64,000 nucleotides of DNA from JASFYU01 sp045046905 (GCA_045046905.1 JASFYU010000036.1:13084-77083); one strand, 5' to 3'. Shown: positions 43,235 through 53,241, counted from the stretch's first letter. The notes: a model not told the origin generated them from the letters alone. A program made the numbers and translations.

Positions 43235-46200
43235 TTAAGCTTCGTTGGTGTTCCTTACCTTAACCTGGTAAACAACATTTGGTTTTGTTCCTACATGCTC
43301 AAGCAAATGATATGCCCTATCATCCTTGACCAAGCCAGAAATCACACTTCCTTCTTCGTTTATATCTCCAAAACGCATTGCGCCAGAACTACAGGCCGCC
43401 GAACAGGCTACGGCATCATTGAATTCTCCTTTGCCTACAATTCTTCCTTCTCGTTTTGCCTTTAAAATAATCGCCTGTGTGGCTTGAATACAGAAAGAGC
43501 ATTTTTCCATCACCCCACGCGATCTTACTGTAACATCGGGGTTGATGACCATTTTACCTAAATCATTATTCATGTTATAATCAAACTCATCATTGTCATT
43601 ATACAGGAACCAGTTAAAACGACGCACTTTATACGGACAGTTATTGGCACAATACCTAGTACCTACACAACGGTTGTAAGCCATCTGGTTCTGCCCTTGA
43701 CGCCCATGAGATGTTGCCGCAACAGGACAAACAGTTTCACATGGAGCATGGTTACAATGCTGACACATAACCGGCTGAAAAACCACTTGAGGGTTTGCCG
43801 AAGGATCTTCCAATTCTTGAAATCCACTCAAGGATCCTTTTTCTCCCCAAAGGCCATCAAAACCTTCTTTTTTCATATCATCCTCTTCAAAAGAACCTTC
43901 CGAAGAATAATATCTATCTATACGCAACCAATGCATATCTCTAGAATTCCTAACTTCTTCTTTACCAACAACGGGTACGTTATTCTCTGCATGGCAGGCA
44001 ATAACACAGGCCCCGCAACCGGTACATGCGTTCAAATCAATGGACAGGTTAAAATGATGCCCAATAGAGCGATCAAAACTACCCCAGAGATCTACCGTAG
44101 AGGCCGGTACCTCTTTATGATCAAGAGAAACTTGCGGAACAAGGTTCCACTCTTTATGGTCCTTGGTATTGAAAATCTCCAAGCTTGTTTCCTTGATAAT
44201 ATCTCCCCTACCCATCAATGTATTCTGCAATTGCATACAGGCAAACTCGTGCATTCCAGAAGACTTCTCGATGCTTACCGATTGTACCTTATCGAAGCCC
44301 TGATACAAAGGATAGGCATTCACCCCCGTTTGCATCTCAGATTTCATACCTACTATTTTACCGTACCCTAAAGAAAGGCCAATCGAACCATTTGCCTGAC
44401 CCGGCTGAATGAGTACAGGAACATTTTCTAGCTCGACACCATTTACGGTAAGATTCACATAGCTTCCGTTCAAAGCACCATTGGCAACATGCTCATTTAC
44501 CAACTCGAGTCTTTCGGCATCAGCCTTGGAAACCATAACATAATTATCCCATGACACCCTTGTCACAGGATCCGGAAACTCCTGCAACCACGGGTTACTG
44601 GCCTGTCGACCATCTCCCATACCTACCTTGGAATACAAGGTCAACTCCATTGCGCCACCACTTGTGGCTTTTGCCAAACTTTGTACGGCCGAAGCAATAG
44701 ACAAGACAGAAGCGCCTGTCGTCTCTTCAGCGTTCGTTTGACTTTTATCGGCCTTGTTTTCGGGCGAAATATCAGCATCAGATACCGCAAAAACACCATC
44801 TTGTAATGCCTGGTTCCAATCTCCTCCATATAAAACAGAAGCGTTCCAAGTTTCCTTTATATAATCGTAATAGCTTTTGTCACTTCCCATCCACAGCAAC
44901 AATGAACTTTGAAACTGACGGGTATCGAACAATTCTTTGATGGTAGGCTGCATTAAGCCATAACTTCCTTTTTTTATCTGCACATCGCCCCAAGATTCTA
45001 AATAATGGTTGGCCGATGCCGTATACTGCGCTACTTCAGCCGTCTCATTCCAATTCGTAGTGAAGGTGAGTGACAAATCGACCTTTTCTATACCTTCCTT
45101 AAAATCGACCGCATTCGGCAAAGTGTACATCGGATTCACACCGTCAATAATCAAGGCACCTACCTTTCCTGCCTTCATATCGGCAATCAAGGTATTAATT
45201 GCTTTTATATCTCCTTGTCTCGTATATTTAGGTGCTTTTGCATCGAATGCCTTACTACCCAACATCTCATTAATGGCAAGAACCACCGACTGGGCATTTA
45301 TATCATCTATACCGGTAACCACAACGGCTGCCGAAGAATTTTTTCGTATCTCTTGAACAACATTCTCAATGGCCCGTTGTGCATATTCAGGAAGCTCACC
45401 ACCTATACTGGTACCATTCAATTTGGCATATAATTGCGCCAATGCTATTTTTTGCTGCATGGGCGTCAAAGGAATTCGCTTGTCCGCATTAGCTCCTGTC
45501 AATGACATATTGGCCTCGAACTGCACATGCCTTGACATTTTTCCGTTTTTAGGAATACGCCCTCTACCATATCCACCATCATAACCACCACCTTGCCAAT
45601 CAACCAAGAAATCAGCCCCGAAGGAGACAATCACCTCAGCCTTCTCAAAATCATAATCAGCCATGGCACGTTCACCATATCTAGCCTCAAAAGCAGATAA
45701 GGCAGTATCCTCAGAAATAGCGTCATAAGCAACATGGGTCACATTGCCGTAGGCCTCCTTGAACTCGGCAATTAACCTAGAAGTAGACGGACTGGCGTAG
45801 GTTTGGGTCAACAAAGCAATTTGTTTCCCAGAATTTTTTAAATTTTCGAGCTTCGATTGTACCGCAGCATCCATTTCACTCCATTCAACCGGATCCCCAT
45901 TGACTAAAGGCCCTTGCAGCCTTGTGCTATCGTATAAAGATAAAACCGATGCATGCACCCTTGCATTCGCACTACCACCAATCTTAGCCACAGCATTATT
46001 TTCAACTTTAATCGGCCTACCCTCACGGGTCTTAATCAAGATACTAGCGAAATCGAAACCGTCAGCGATAGTGGTTGCATAATAATTGGCAACACCAGGA
46101 ATTATATTTTCAGGTTGAACAACATAAGGAATCGATTTCATAACCGGCCCTTCACAAGCCGCCAAAGAAGCTGCTGCCGTACTAAAACCAACATATTTCA

Positions 46201-46366
46201 GAAAATCTCTTCTATTGGTACTCGATGAAGACAGGGTTTCTTTATCACCCAAAAACTCATCAACAGGAATTTTTTCAACAAATTCATTCTGCCTTAGCGC
46301 CTCAACAATGGAATCGTCGGGATTTAACTCCGCTTCACTTTTCCAATATTTTTTGTTTGATGCCAT
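43235..46366 (-). CDS. actB: Alternative complex III subunit ActB (molybdopterin-oxidoreductase-like iron-sulfur protein)
   Basis: 1043 residues. A Tat-like signal lies inside the N-terminus ('STNRRDFLKYVGFSTAAASL', Arg52-Arg53). The large middle part has the molybdopterin-oxidoreductase fold but no cofactor. The last 250 residues form a ferredoxin domain with four cluster motifs: CTGCGACVIAC, CQHCNHAPCETVC, CVGTRYCANNCPYK and CSFCIQ with CSAAC. By family precedent these bind three [4Fe-4S] and one [3Fe-4S] cluster, which move electrons from the quinol site to the ActA hemes. It sits 33 bp upstream of actC in the operon. Confidence 0.95.
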   Translation of the reverse strand: MASNKKYWKSEAELNPDDSIVEALRQNEFVEKIPVDEFLGDKETLSSSSTNRRDFLKYVGFSTAAASLAACEGPVMKSIPYVVQPENIIPGVANYYATTIADGFDFASILIKTREGRPIKVENNAVAKIGGSANARVHASVLSLYDSTRLQGPLVNGDPVEWSEMDAAVQSKLENLKNSGKQIALLTQTYASPSTSRLIAEFKEAYGNVTHVAYDAISEDTALSAFEARYGERAMADYDFEKAEVIVSFGADFLVDWQGGGYDGGYGRGRIPKNGKMSRHVQFEANMSLTGANADKRIPLTPMQQKIALAQLYAKLNGTSIGGELPEYAQRAIENVVQEIRKNSSAAVVVTGIDDINAQSVVLAINEMLGSKAFDAKAPKYTRQGDIKAINTLIADMKAGKVGALIIDGVNPMYTLPNAVDFKEGIEKVDLSLTFTTNWNETAEVAQYTASANHYLESWGDVQIKKGSYGLMQPTIKELFDTRQFQSSLLLWMGSDKSYYDYIKETWNASVLYGGDWNQALQDGVFAVSDADISPENKADKSQTNAEETTGASVLSIASAVQSLAKATSGGAMELTLYSKVGMGDGRQASNPWLQEFPDPVTRVSWDNYVMVSKADAERLELVNEHVANGALNGSYVNLTVNGVELENVPVLIQPGQANGSIGLSLGYGKIVGMKSEMQTGVNAYPLYQGFDKVQSVSIEKSSGMHEFACMQLQNTLMGRGDIIKETSLEIFNTKDHKEWNLVPQVSLDHKEVPASTVDLWGSFDRSIGHHFNLSIDLNACTGCGACVIACHAENNVPVVGKEEVRNSRDMHWLRIDRYYSSEGSFEEDDMKKEGFDGLWGEKGSLSGFQELEDPSANPQVVFQPVMCQHCNHAPCETVCPVAATSHGRQGQNQMAYNRCVGTRYCANNCPYKVRRFNWFLYNDNDEFDYNMNNDLGKMVINPDVTVRSRGVMEKCSFCIQATQAIILKAKREGRIVGKGEFNDAVACSAACSSGAMRFGDINEEGSVISGLVKDDRAYHLLEHVGTKPNVVYQVKVRNTNEA

Positions 46367-46402
46367 ACGTATATCTCTGTAATTAGCTGCTTTTTATTTT
46401 TC

Positions 46403-47755
46403 TTAATAGTGGCACTTTCCACATTCCATACCACCCATTTGGGCTACCGTAAGCTGATCCACACCGTATTTCTTGGAAAGCTCTTCATGTATCTTCGCAT
46501 AATACTCATTGCCCTCAACATCAATATTAGTCTCTCTGTGGCAATTTATACACCATCCCATGGTCAAAGGAGAATATTGATACATGACCTCCATTTCCTC
46601 GACAGGCCCATGGCAAGTTTGACATTCAACACCCGCCACCGATACATGCTGAGAGTGATTAAAGTAGGCGAAATCAGGTAAATTATGTACCCGAATCCAC
46701 TCTACTGGCTGCGTCTCACCTGTGTATTTTTGATTTTCCTCATCCCAACCGACGGCCTTATACAGCTTTTTTATCTCGGCGGTATAGAACTCATTGGTGT
46801 AGCCATTCGTCAAGTCTTCTTTACTGGGTCCTTCAGGATTACCCTTGTACTCGTATATAGATTTATGGCAATTCATACAAACGTTCAAGGCAGGAATACC
46901 CGAGGTCTTCGAAACCCTTGCCGACGAATGACAATATTTACACTCTATCTTATTATCACCAGCATGCACCTTGTGCGAATAGTGAATCGGCTGAACTGGC
47001 TCATACCCTTGATCCACACCAAGCTGCATCATCCAACCATAAACAAAATAGCCACTTATCAATAGCAGCAATATAGTCGTGACCAATACCAAAAATTGAT
47101 TCTTGGCAAACGCCTTCCAAATAGGCATACGTTTTTCGGCCTTATCTTTCTCCAATTCAATACCATTCGCTTCGGCAATACGCCTTAAGGTAGCGTTCAC
47201 CATAAACAACATCAGCACTAAAAGACCAAGAACCACTGCGAGAGCACCCAAGATTATCTCATTCGAAATACCTGAAGATGCGGTTCCGGAAACCTCTTGA
47301 CCTGCAGAAGCCACAACAGCCGGAGCTACTGGCGGCGGAGCCGCAGTATAGGCCAATATATCATCAATGTCTTGATTACTCAAGGTCGGAAAGGGTGTCA
47401 TTGCCGCCTGATTGTACTCATTATATATTTTAAGACTGTACGAATCTCCAGATTTAATCATTCCTGAACTATTCTTAATCCAGGCATAGATCCACTCCCT
47501 ATCGAGCCCCTCGTCTTCAGAAAGACGAGCCTCTAAGTTGGCCAAGGCCGGGCCTGTCATCTTACGATCCATGGCATGACATGCGGCACAGTTTTGATTG
47601 AACAGGGCCTTTCCCTTCACAATATCCCCAGCAGCAGCAACCTCCTGCACCATGACCTCATCTTGCGCAAAAAGAATTGTTGAAGAAAACAGGAAAAACA
47701 CTAGACTGATACCTATAAAGTTGGAAATTTGATTGCGGTATGTAACCTTTTTCAT
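46403..47755 (-). CDS. actA: Alternative complex III subunit ActA (multiheme cytochrome c with fused cytochrome c domain)
   Basis: About 450 residues from the ATG at 47755; an ATG 14 codons upstream is less likely because the signal peptide starts at MKKVTYRN. Six CxxCH motifs are visible: CAACH (about 56-60, in a separate N-terminal monoheme domain), then CKYCH, CMNCH, CQTCH, CINCH and CGKCH in the C-terminal pentaheme part. Two TM helices lie between (about 165-190 and 220-245). ActA is the electron outlet of the complex. It is the first gene of the cluster, with a consensus promoter at 47842-47871. Confidence 0.95.
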   Translation of the reverse strand: MKKVTYRNQISNFIGISLVFFLFSSTILFAQDEVMVQEVAAAGDIVKGKALFNQNCAACHAMDRKMTGPALANLEARLSEDEGLDREWIYAWIKNSSGMIKSGDSYSLKIYNEYNQAAMTPFPTLSNQDIDDILAYTAAPPPVAPAVVASAGQEVSGTASSGISNEIILGALAVVLGLLVLMLFMVNATLRRIAEANGIELEKDKAEKRMPIWKAFAKNQFLVLVTTILLLLISGYFVYGWMMQLGVDQGYEPVQPIHYSHKVHAGDNKIECKYCHSSARVSKTSGIPALNVCMNCHKSIYEYKGNPEGPSKEDLTNGYTNEFYTAEIKKLYKAVGWDEENQKYTGETQPVEWIRVHNLPDFAYFNHSQHVSVAGVECQTCHGPVEEMEVMYQYSPLTMGWCINCHRETNIDVEGNEYYAKIHEELSKKYGVDQLTVAQMGGMECGKCHY

Positions 47756-47841
47756 ATAATAGAATATTTCAATCGAAAGCTTGGCACGATAATTCATATA
47801 GAATAAGCTAAAAATAGCCTTATTGTCACCTAAATCGAAGG

Positions 47842-47871
47842 CAAAAATACGACATAGACTCTGTTTGCAAA
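47842..47871 (-). promoter_or_regulatory. Promoter of the act-cox operon
   Basis: On the minus strand TTTG (47868-47871), 18 bases, then TATTTTTG (47842-47849): both elements match the Bacteroidota consensus exactly. The leader to the actA ATG would be about 80 nt. Confidence 0.7.
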
Positions 47872-47923
47872 ATGTTAAGGTATTTATAATTTATAATTTA
47901 TACCTGTTCTAAATAAAGGGTGA

Positions 47924-47958
47924 TTTGTTTTGTTTATTTAGTAAAAAAATTACATTTG
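47924..47958 (+). promoter_or_regulatory. Promoter of the SPOR-domain gene
   Basis: TTTG at 47929-47932 (a second TTTG at 47924), 18 bases, then TACATTTG at 47951-47958, an exact -7 match. It is divergent from the act-cox promoter 50 bp away. The leader to the ATG at 47990 is about 25 nt. Confidence 0.65.
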
Positions 47959-47989
47959 CAATAGACACTAATCTAATTCGAATAATATA

Positions 47990-48361
47990 ATGAAAACACC
48001 TATATATACTATTTTTGCGATTTTCACAATTGCTTTTGGAGCTGCCCAAGACGGACAAATACACATACAGCAAGACAAAAAAATAACGGATCTCTTGGAA
48101 GCCTACAAATCTTCCAATTCGAACTCCGAATACTATAGGATCCAGGTCGGTTTTGGCTCATACACCAAAGCCCAGGATATTAAATCAAAGGTTGATATCG
48201 ATTTTCCTGAACTCCCTTCTAAAATAGATTTTGACTCGCCCACCTATAGAGTTCGACTTGGGCGTTTTAAATCAAAGCTCGAGGGCGAACGAAAATTCTT
48301 GGAAGTAAGGATCAAATACCCCGATGCGATGTTATTGAAACCAAAAAAATCGACCAAATAG
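47990..48361 (+). CDS. Small secreted SPOR-domain protein
   Basis: 123 residues: signal peptide (MKTPIYTIFAIFTIAFGAAQ), a short linker, then one SPOR-like domain (about 45-118) with 'YRIQVGFGSYTKAQDIKSKVDIDFPE' and 'YRVRLGRFKSKLEGERKFLEVRIKYPDAML'. SPOR domains bind glycan strands stripped of peptide, usually near the division site, but no divisome partner is encoded here. It is divergent from the act operon and convergent with infB. The terminator stem includes its last three codons and stop. Confidence 0.88.
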   Translation: MKTPIYTIFAIFTIAFGAAQDGQIHIQQDKKITDLLEAYKSSNSNSEYYRIQVGFGSYTKAQDIKSKVDIDFPELPSKIDFDSPTYRVRLGRFKSKLEGERKFLEVRIKYPDAMLLKPKKSTK

Positions 48362-48370
48362 GTCGATTTT
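48346..48370. terminator. Bidirectional terminator overlapping the SPOR gene stop
   Basis: A 10-bp perfect stem AAAATCGACC/GGTCGATTTT (48346-48355 with 48361-48370) and a 5-base loop. The SPOR gene's stop TAG (48359-48361) lies in the loop and first stem base. It can also serve infB, whose stop is 23 bp away on the other strand. Confidence 0.7.
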
Positions 48371-48392
48371 TATAGAATTTTGCTCGAAGCTA

Positions 48393-51221
48393 TTATTTCA
48401 GCTTTTTCTTAACAGCCACTTCGCTGAAAGCTTCAACGATATCATTCTCTCTGATATCATTGTAGTTCTTGACTTGCAAACCACAATCATACCCCTTAGC
48501 TACCTCTTTGGCATCATCTTTAAACCTTTTCAAAGAAGACAACTCACCGGTATATATAACAACACCATCACGAATTAACCTGATATTGGAATTTCTCATT
48601 ATTTTACCACTCATCACCATACAGCCTGCAATAGTACCAATTTTAGATATTTTAAAGGTTTCTCTAATTTCAGCAGTACCGTTAATCTCCTCTTTCATCT
48701 CAGGAGACAACATACCTTCCATCGCATCTTTAAGGTCATTTATGGCATCGTAGATAATGGAGTACATTCTAATATCTATCTCTTCTTTATCGGCCAAGAC
48801 TCTTGCATTGCCCATAGGCCTAACATTGAACCCGATAATCACCGCATCAGAAGCAGAGGCCAAGAGTACGTCTGATTCTGTAATAGGCCCAACGGCCTTA
48901 TGTATAATATTAACCTGTATCTCTTCGGTCGACAATTTCTGGAATGAATCAGTAAGAGCCTCGACTGAACCATCAACATCACCCTTAAGAATTATGTTCA
49001 ACTCTTTAAAGTCACCCAATGCAATACGTCTTCCAATCTCGTCAAGCGTAATATGGCGCTGTGTCCTTACCGACTGTTCACGCTGTAATTGAGACCTTCT
49101 AGAGGCAATTTGTTTGGCCTCTCTCTCATCTTCCAATACATTGAACTTATCTCCTGCCTGCGGGGCACCATCAAGACCTAAAATGGATATCGGACTCGAA
49201 GGCCCAACCGTTTTTACGCTATTTCCTCTTTCGTCATGCATCGCCTTGACCTTACCGCTACAGGTACCCGCCAAGACATAGTCTCCTATATTTAGTGTTC
49301 CTGTCTGAATCAATATGGTAGAGACATACCCTTTACCTTTATCAAGAAACGCCTCTACAACTGTTCCAGAAGCCTGCCTTCCTGGGTTAGCTTTCAATTC
49401 TAACAATTCGGCCTCTAACAGTACTTTCTCCAATAACTCTTTTACACCTTCCCCAGTTTTAGCGGAAATATCATGTGACTGTATTTTACCGCCCCAATCT
49501 TCAACCAACAAATTCATCTGGGCAAGCCCCTCTTTAACCTTCTCGGGATTCGCATTCGGTAAATCTATCTTATTAATAGCAAATATTATGGGAACGCCTG
49601 CAGCCTGAGCATGGCTAATCGCCTCCTTGGTCTGCGGCATGATATTATCATCAGCTGCAACAACAACTATTACGATATCGGTAACCTGGGCACCACGTGC
49701 ACGCATTGCCGTAAAAGCCTCATGACCTGGCGTATCTAAGAAAGAAATTTTTTGACCATCATCCAAGACCACGGCATACGCCCCGATATGCTGTGTGATA
49801 CCGCCACTCTCTCCTGCAATAACATTTTCTTTTCGAATATAATCTAACAAAGAAGTCTTACCGTGATCAACGTGACCCATTACCGTAACAATCGGCGCTC
49901 TCGGCAATAAATCTTCGGGCGCATCTTCTTCCTCAATGATACTTTCTTCAATATCTGCGGTAACAAATTCAACCTCGTACCCAAATTCGTCGGCGACAAT
50001 AGATAAGGTCTCCGCATCAAGTCGCTGGTTCATGGTCACCATAATACCCAAAGACATACAGGCCGAAATTATTTCAGTCGTAGCAACGTCCATCATTGTA
50101 GCAACCTCATTAGCCGTAACAAATTCAGTTACTTTTAAGATTTTGCTTTGTAATTCTTGCTGCTCAAGATCAGCCTCGGACTGTTGACGGTGCAAATCTC
50201 TTTTATCTCTACGATATTTGGCACCTTTTCCCTTTTTTGATTTCCCCTGTAACTTTTCAAGGGTTTCTCTCACCTGCTTTTGCACATCTTCCTCAGTAGG
50301 CTCTACCTTATTCACGGTAGCAAAACGCCTGCCTCCCTTTCTATTATCAGCTCCTTTGGCCACTCCTTTGGCTACTCCTCTGACAGCACCTCTGACGACA
50401 CCCCTATTAGCTGTCTTTTCAGTACTACTAATGATGCGCCTTCTTCTTCTTTTGCGATCACTGGCATCACCAGCCTTAGGTTCTTCTTTCTTTTTCTTCG
50501 GCTTCTGAAACTTTGATAAATCAATCTTATCACCCGTTATTTTTGGGCCAGTGAGTTTCTTGTACTGAGTAGCAAGGGTCTGATTTTCTTGCGGCTTCTC
50601 TGCGACCTCGGGCGTACTATCCTCAACCTTTTTCTGAGTAGGCTTAGAGGGCACATCCTCTTTTGGCGCTTCCTTCTTTGAAACCACCTCCTTCGGTGCT
50701 TCCTCTTTTGGAGCCACCTCTTTCGGCGCTTCCACTTTTGGTGCTTCCACTTTTGGAGTCACCTCTTTTGGCACTTCCGCTTTTGGCGTTTCCTCTTTTT
50801 TGGGCAGAACCGCATCAAGCTTCTCCTGCTTTACAGCAACAAATTCCTTTTTCTTTGGATTAAGGTCAATTTTACCAACGGTCTTCAGACCAGTAAGTTC
50901 CACTTTTGCCTTTATAATCACCGAGGCAGCAGCCTTCTTCTCACGCGCCAACCGTCTTTCCTCTTGCTCCTGCTCAAGTTGTAACCTTATAGCCTCCTTC
51001 TCTTTCCGCTTTTCCTCACCGACTTCTTTGGATGCAACTTTCTTGCTCATATCAGTCTGGAACTCGTCCAAAAGCACTTGATGTACCTCTTCTGATATTT
51101 TGGTAGTGGGCCTAGCATCTATCTTGTGGCTCTTAGAGGCGAGAAAATCCACAGCTCTATCCAAAGAGATATTTAGTTCCCGTAAAACCTTATTAAGCCT
51201 TATCGTTGCATTTTCTGCCAT
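48393..51221 (-). CDS. infB: Translation initiation factor IF-2
   Basis: 942 residues. The N-terminal region starts 'MAENATIRLNKVLRELNISL', has a charged coiled-coil part and a low-complexity tract of PKE/APKEV repeats (about residues 135-200), then basic KRRRR and RGVVRG-like repeats. The GTPase domain starts near residue 445 with 'VMGHVDHGKTSLLDYIR', then 'DTPGHEAFTAMR' and 'AINKIDL'. Domains II-IV complete the protein. IF-2 brings initiator tRNA to the small subunit. It is the third gene of the conserved rimP-nusA-infB operon. Confidence 0.97.
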   Translation of the reverse strand: MAENATIRLNKVLRELNISLDRAVDFLASKSHKIDARPTTKISEEVHQVLLDEFQTDMSKKVASKEVGEEKRKEKEAIRLQLEQEQEERRLAREKKAAASVIIKAKVELTGLKTVGKIDLNPKKKEFVAVKQEKLDAVLPKKEETPKAEVPKEVTPKVEAPKVEAPKEVAPKEEAPKEVVSKKEAPKEDVPSKPTQKKVEDSTPEVAEKPQENQTLATQYKKLTGPKITGDKIDLSKFQKPKKKKEEPKAGDASDRKRRRRRIISSTEKTANRGVVRGAVRGVAKGVAKGADNRKGGRRFATVNKVEPTEEDVQKQVRETLEKLQGKSKKGKGAKYRRDKRDLHRQQSEADLEQQELQSKILKVTEFVTANEVATMMDVATTEIISACMSLGIMVTMNQRLDAETLSIVADEFGYEVEFVTADIEESIIEEEDAPEDLLPRAPIVTVMGHVDHGKTSLLDYIRKENVIAGESGGITQHIGAYAVVLDDGQKISFLDTPGHEAFTAMRARGAQVTDIVIVVVAADDNIMPQTKEAISHAQAAGVPIIFAINKIDLPNANPEKVKEGLAQMNLLVEDWGGKIQSHDISAKTGEGVKELLEKVLLEAELLELKANPGRQASGTVVEAFLDKGKGYVSTILIQTGTLNIGDYVLAGTCSGKVKAMHDERGNSVKTVGPSSPISILGLDGAPQAGDKFNVLEDEREAKQIASRRSQLQREQSVRTQRHITLDEIGRRIALGDFKELNIILKGDVDGSVEALTDSFQKLSTEEIQVNIIHKAVGPITESDVLLASASDAVIIGFNVRPMGNARVLADKEEIDIRMYSIIYDAINDLKDAMEGMLSPEMKEEINGTAEIRETFKISKIGTIAGCMVMSGKIMRNSNIRLIRDGVVIYTGELSSLKRFKDDAKEVAKGYDCGLQVKNYNDIRENDIVEAFSEVAVKKKLK

Positions 51222-51271
51222 ATATACTGATTCCTGTTCTTCTAAAACTTTTTAAATTGCCGCTAATATAG

Positions 51272-52504
51272 CTAATCTTCTAATTCTTCTTTTAGTATAC
51301 GCACAACTTCTACAATTGTTTCCTCTTCGAGATCGGTACGTTTAACTAGATCCTCTATATCTTGCTCTAAAACACTACGAGCCGTATCCATACCTATTTT
51401 CTTAAATTCGTCGATAATCCACGCATCAATTTCATCAGAAAATTCGGTAAGCTCTACATCTTCCTCAACACCTTCTCTAAACACATCAATCTCATATCCT
51501 GTTAATTGCCCGGCCAATCGAATATTATGTCCTCCACGACCAATCGCTTTGGAAACCTCTTCAGGCCTCAGGTATACTTGTGCCGTCATTTTTTCATCAT
51601 TCAGCTTTACCGAAGACACCCTAGCAGGACTCAATGCCCTAGTAACCAACAACTGAGGATTACCCGTCCAATTAATTACATCGATATTTTCATTACCGAG
51701 CTCCCTGACGATACCGTGAATACGAGATCCTTTCATACCTACGCAGGCCCCTACGGGATCTATACGATCATCATAGGAATCAACAGCAACCTTTGCTTTT
51801 TCACCAGGTATACGAACTACTTTCTTCACCGTAATCAGGCCATCGAAGACTTCAGGAATTTCCTGAAAAAACAATTGCTCCAAAAATTTTGGAGAACTTC
51901 TAGACATGATAATTGATGGCTTACTCCCCTTCAACTCAACACTTTCTATGATACCCCGTACATTATCTCCTTTTCGGAAAAAATCGGATGGAATCTGCCT
52001 ATCCTTGGGAAGAATAATCTCATTACCCTCATCATCTAATAAGATGATTGCCTTATGTCTGATATGGTGTACCTCTGCAGTATATATCTCACCTTCCAGT
52101 TCTTTAAATTGCTTGTAAATGGTCGTGTTATCGTGCTCATGGATTTTAGAAATCAAATTTTGACGCAAGGCCAAAATAGCCCTTCTTCCTAAATTGACCA
52201 ATTTCACTTCTTCGGACACATCTTCGCCAACCTCAAAATCAGGCTCTATTTTTTGCGCTTCGGACAATGAAATTTCCTCATTGGGCTCTTCTACCTCTCC
52301 ATCCTCAACAACTATCCTGTTCCTCCAAATCTCCAAATCGCCTTTATCAGGATTGATAATAATATCAAAATTTTCATCGGATCCGAATTTCTTTTTAAGC
52401 GCATTCCTAAAAACATCTTCCAAAATCGCCATCAAGGTAACCCTGTCAATGAACTTATCATCTTTAAACTCTGAAAAAGATTCAATTAGCGCAATATTTT
52501 CCAT
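51272..52504 (-). CDS. nusA: Transcription termination/antitermination factor NusA
   Basis: 410 residues. N-terminal RNA-polymerase-binding domain (ALIESFSEFKDDKFIDRVTL), an S1 domain (about 130-200, 'EIILPKDRQIPSDFFRKGDNVRGIIE'), then two KH domains ('GACVGMKGSRIHGIVRELGNENID' and 'SKAIGRGGHNIRLAGQLTGY'). The acidic C-terminus is short, and the two AR repeats of E. coli NusA are absent, as usual outside proteobacteria. It is flanked by rimP and infB on the same strand. Confidence 0.96.
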   Translation of the reverse strand: MENIALIESFSEFKDDKFIDRVTLMAILEDVFRNALKKKFGSDENFDIIINPDKGDLEIWRNRIVVEDGEVEEPNEEISLSEAQKIEPDFEVGEDVSEEVKLVNLGRRAILALRQNLISKIHEHDNTTIYKQFKELEGEIYTAEVHHIRHKAIILLDDEGNEIILPKDRQIPSDFFRKGDNVRGIIESVELKGSKPSIIMSRSSPKFLEQLFFQEIPEVFDGLITVKKVVRIPGEKAKVAVDSYDDRIDPVGACVGMKGSRIHGIVRELGNENIDVINWTGNPQLLVTRALSPARVSSVKLNDEKMTAQVYLRPEEVSKAIGRGGHNIRLAGQLTGYEIDVFREGVEEDVELTEFSDEIDAWIIDEFKKIGMDTARSVLEQDIEDLVKRTDLEEETIVEVVRILKEELED

Positions 52505-52517
52505 TTCTAAACTACTA

Positions 52518-52979
52518 TTAAAATTTTAATACAACTTTTGCTTCCCGTATGTCAGAAAAATCAATTTCCTTTCTTTTCTGAACCGTCACTTTCCCTTTTC
52601 CTATGGGTTTGGGTTCCCGTGCTTTCCACTCTATAACAATCACCTCATCTGTTACGGAAGTCAAATTCCCTTCAAAACTATCATCAAGGATATCGACCTG
52701 TATTTTTCTTCCTATGTTCTTTTTAAACTGCCTGGGCAATATCATGGGCGAGGCTGCACCTGCCGAAGCCACCTCTAAAGAAAAATCTTCTTCCTCTCGA
52801 TCTAAATTATGCTCAATGGCCCTACTCACCCTCATGCAATCCTGAACTAAAACCCCTTGATCACCGTCTAAAACAATCTTTATCTTATTGCCAGCCGTAA
52901 TCGAAAAATCAATCAAAAATAGTGACTCGTCCTCTTTAAGAGCGCCATCTAAAAGCTCTTTTACCCTACCCTTCAACAT
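52518..52979 (-). CDS. rimP: Ribosome maturation factor RimP
   Basis: 153 residues, normal length. N-terminal alpha/beta domain with 'FSITAGNKIKIVLDGDQGVLVQDCMRVSRAIE' and 'EDFSLEVASAGAASPM', the family's AxAGAxxPL-like motif, then an SH3-like C-terminal domain. RimP assists small-subunit assembly. First gene of rimP-nusA-infB; it ends 13 bp before nusA. Confidence 0.94.
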   Translation of the reverse strand: MLKGRVKELLDGALKEDESLFLIDFSITAGNKIKIVLDGDQGVLVQDCMRVSRAIEHNLDREEEDFSLEVASAGAASPMILPRQFKKNIGRKIQVDILDDSFEGNLTSVTDEVIVIEWKAREPKPIGKGKVTVQKRKEIDFSDIREAKVVLKF

Positions 52980-53048
52980 AATACTAAGAAATAAAAAAGA
53001 GGACTATAAAGGCCCCCTCATGAATATTTTTATATCCTTTCAGTGGTG

Positions 53049-53056
53049 CAAATATA
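53049..53056 (-). promoter_or_regulatory. -7 promoter element for rimP-nusA-infB
   Basis: TATATTTG on the minus strand is an exact consensus match about 70 bases before the rimP ATG. A convincing TTTG at -33 is not seen. Confidence 0.45.
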
Positions 53057-53241
53057 CATTTTCTTTTGAATTCTACATAACACATTCATTATATTGGAGC
53101 TTACATTTTTTCATGAGCCCTATAATTCAATACAATTAGCGCAATCCGTTATAATTACTTAATAACAAGAAGCCGAAGTTGACCATATAAATGGTATTTT
53201 TAGTCGCCTGAACACAAACCATTAAGCAACACATAAACCCT

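Noticed and set aside
43697..44371. Open frame of 224 codons on the plus strand inside actB
   Set aside because: Antisense to the ferredoxin region of actB, whose protein is fully supported; no family features.
52999..53019. Possible hairpin in the rimP leader (GAGG...CCTC)
   Set aside because: Only four pairs in the stem with a mismatched interior; not enough for an attenuator.
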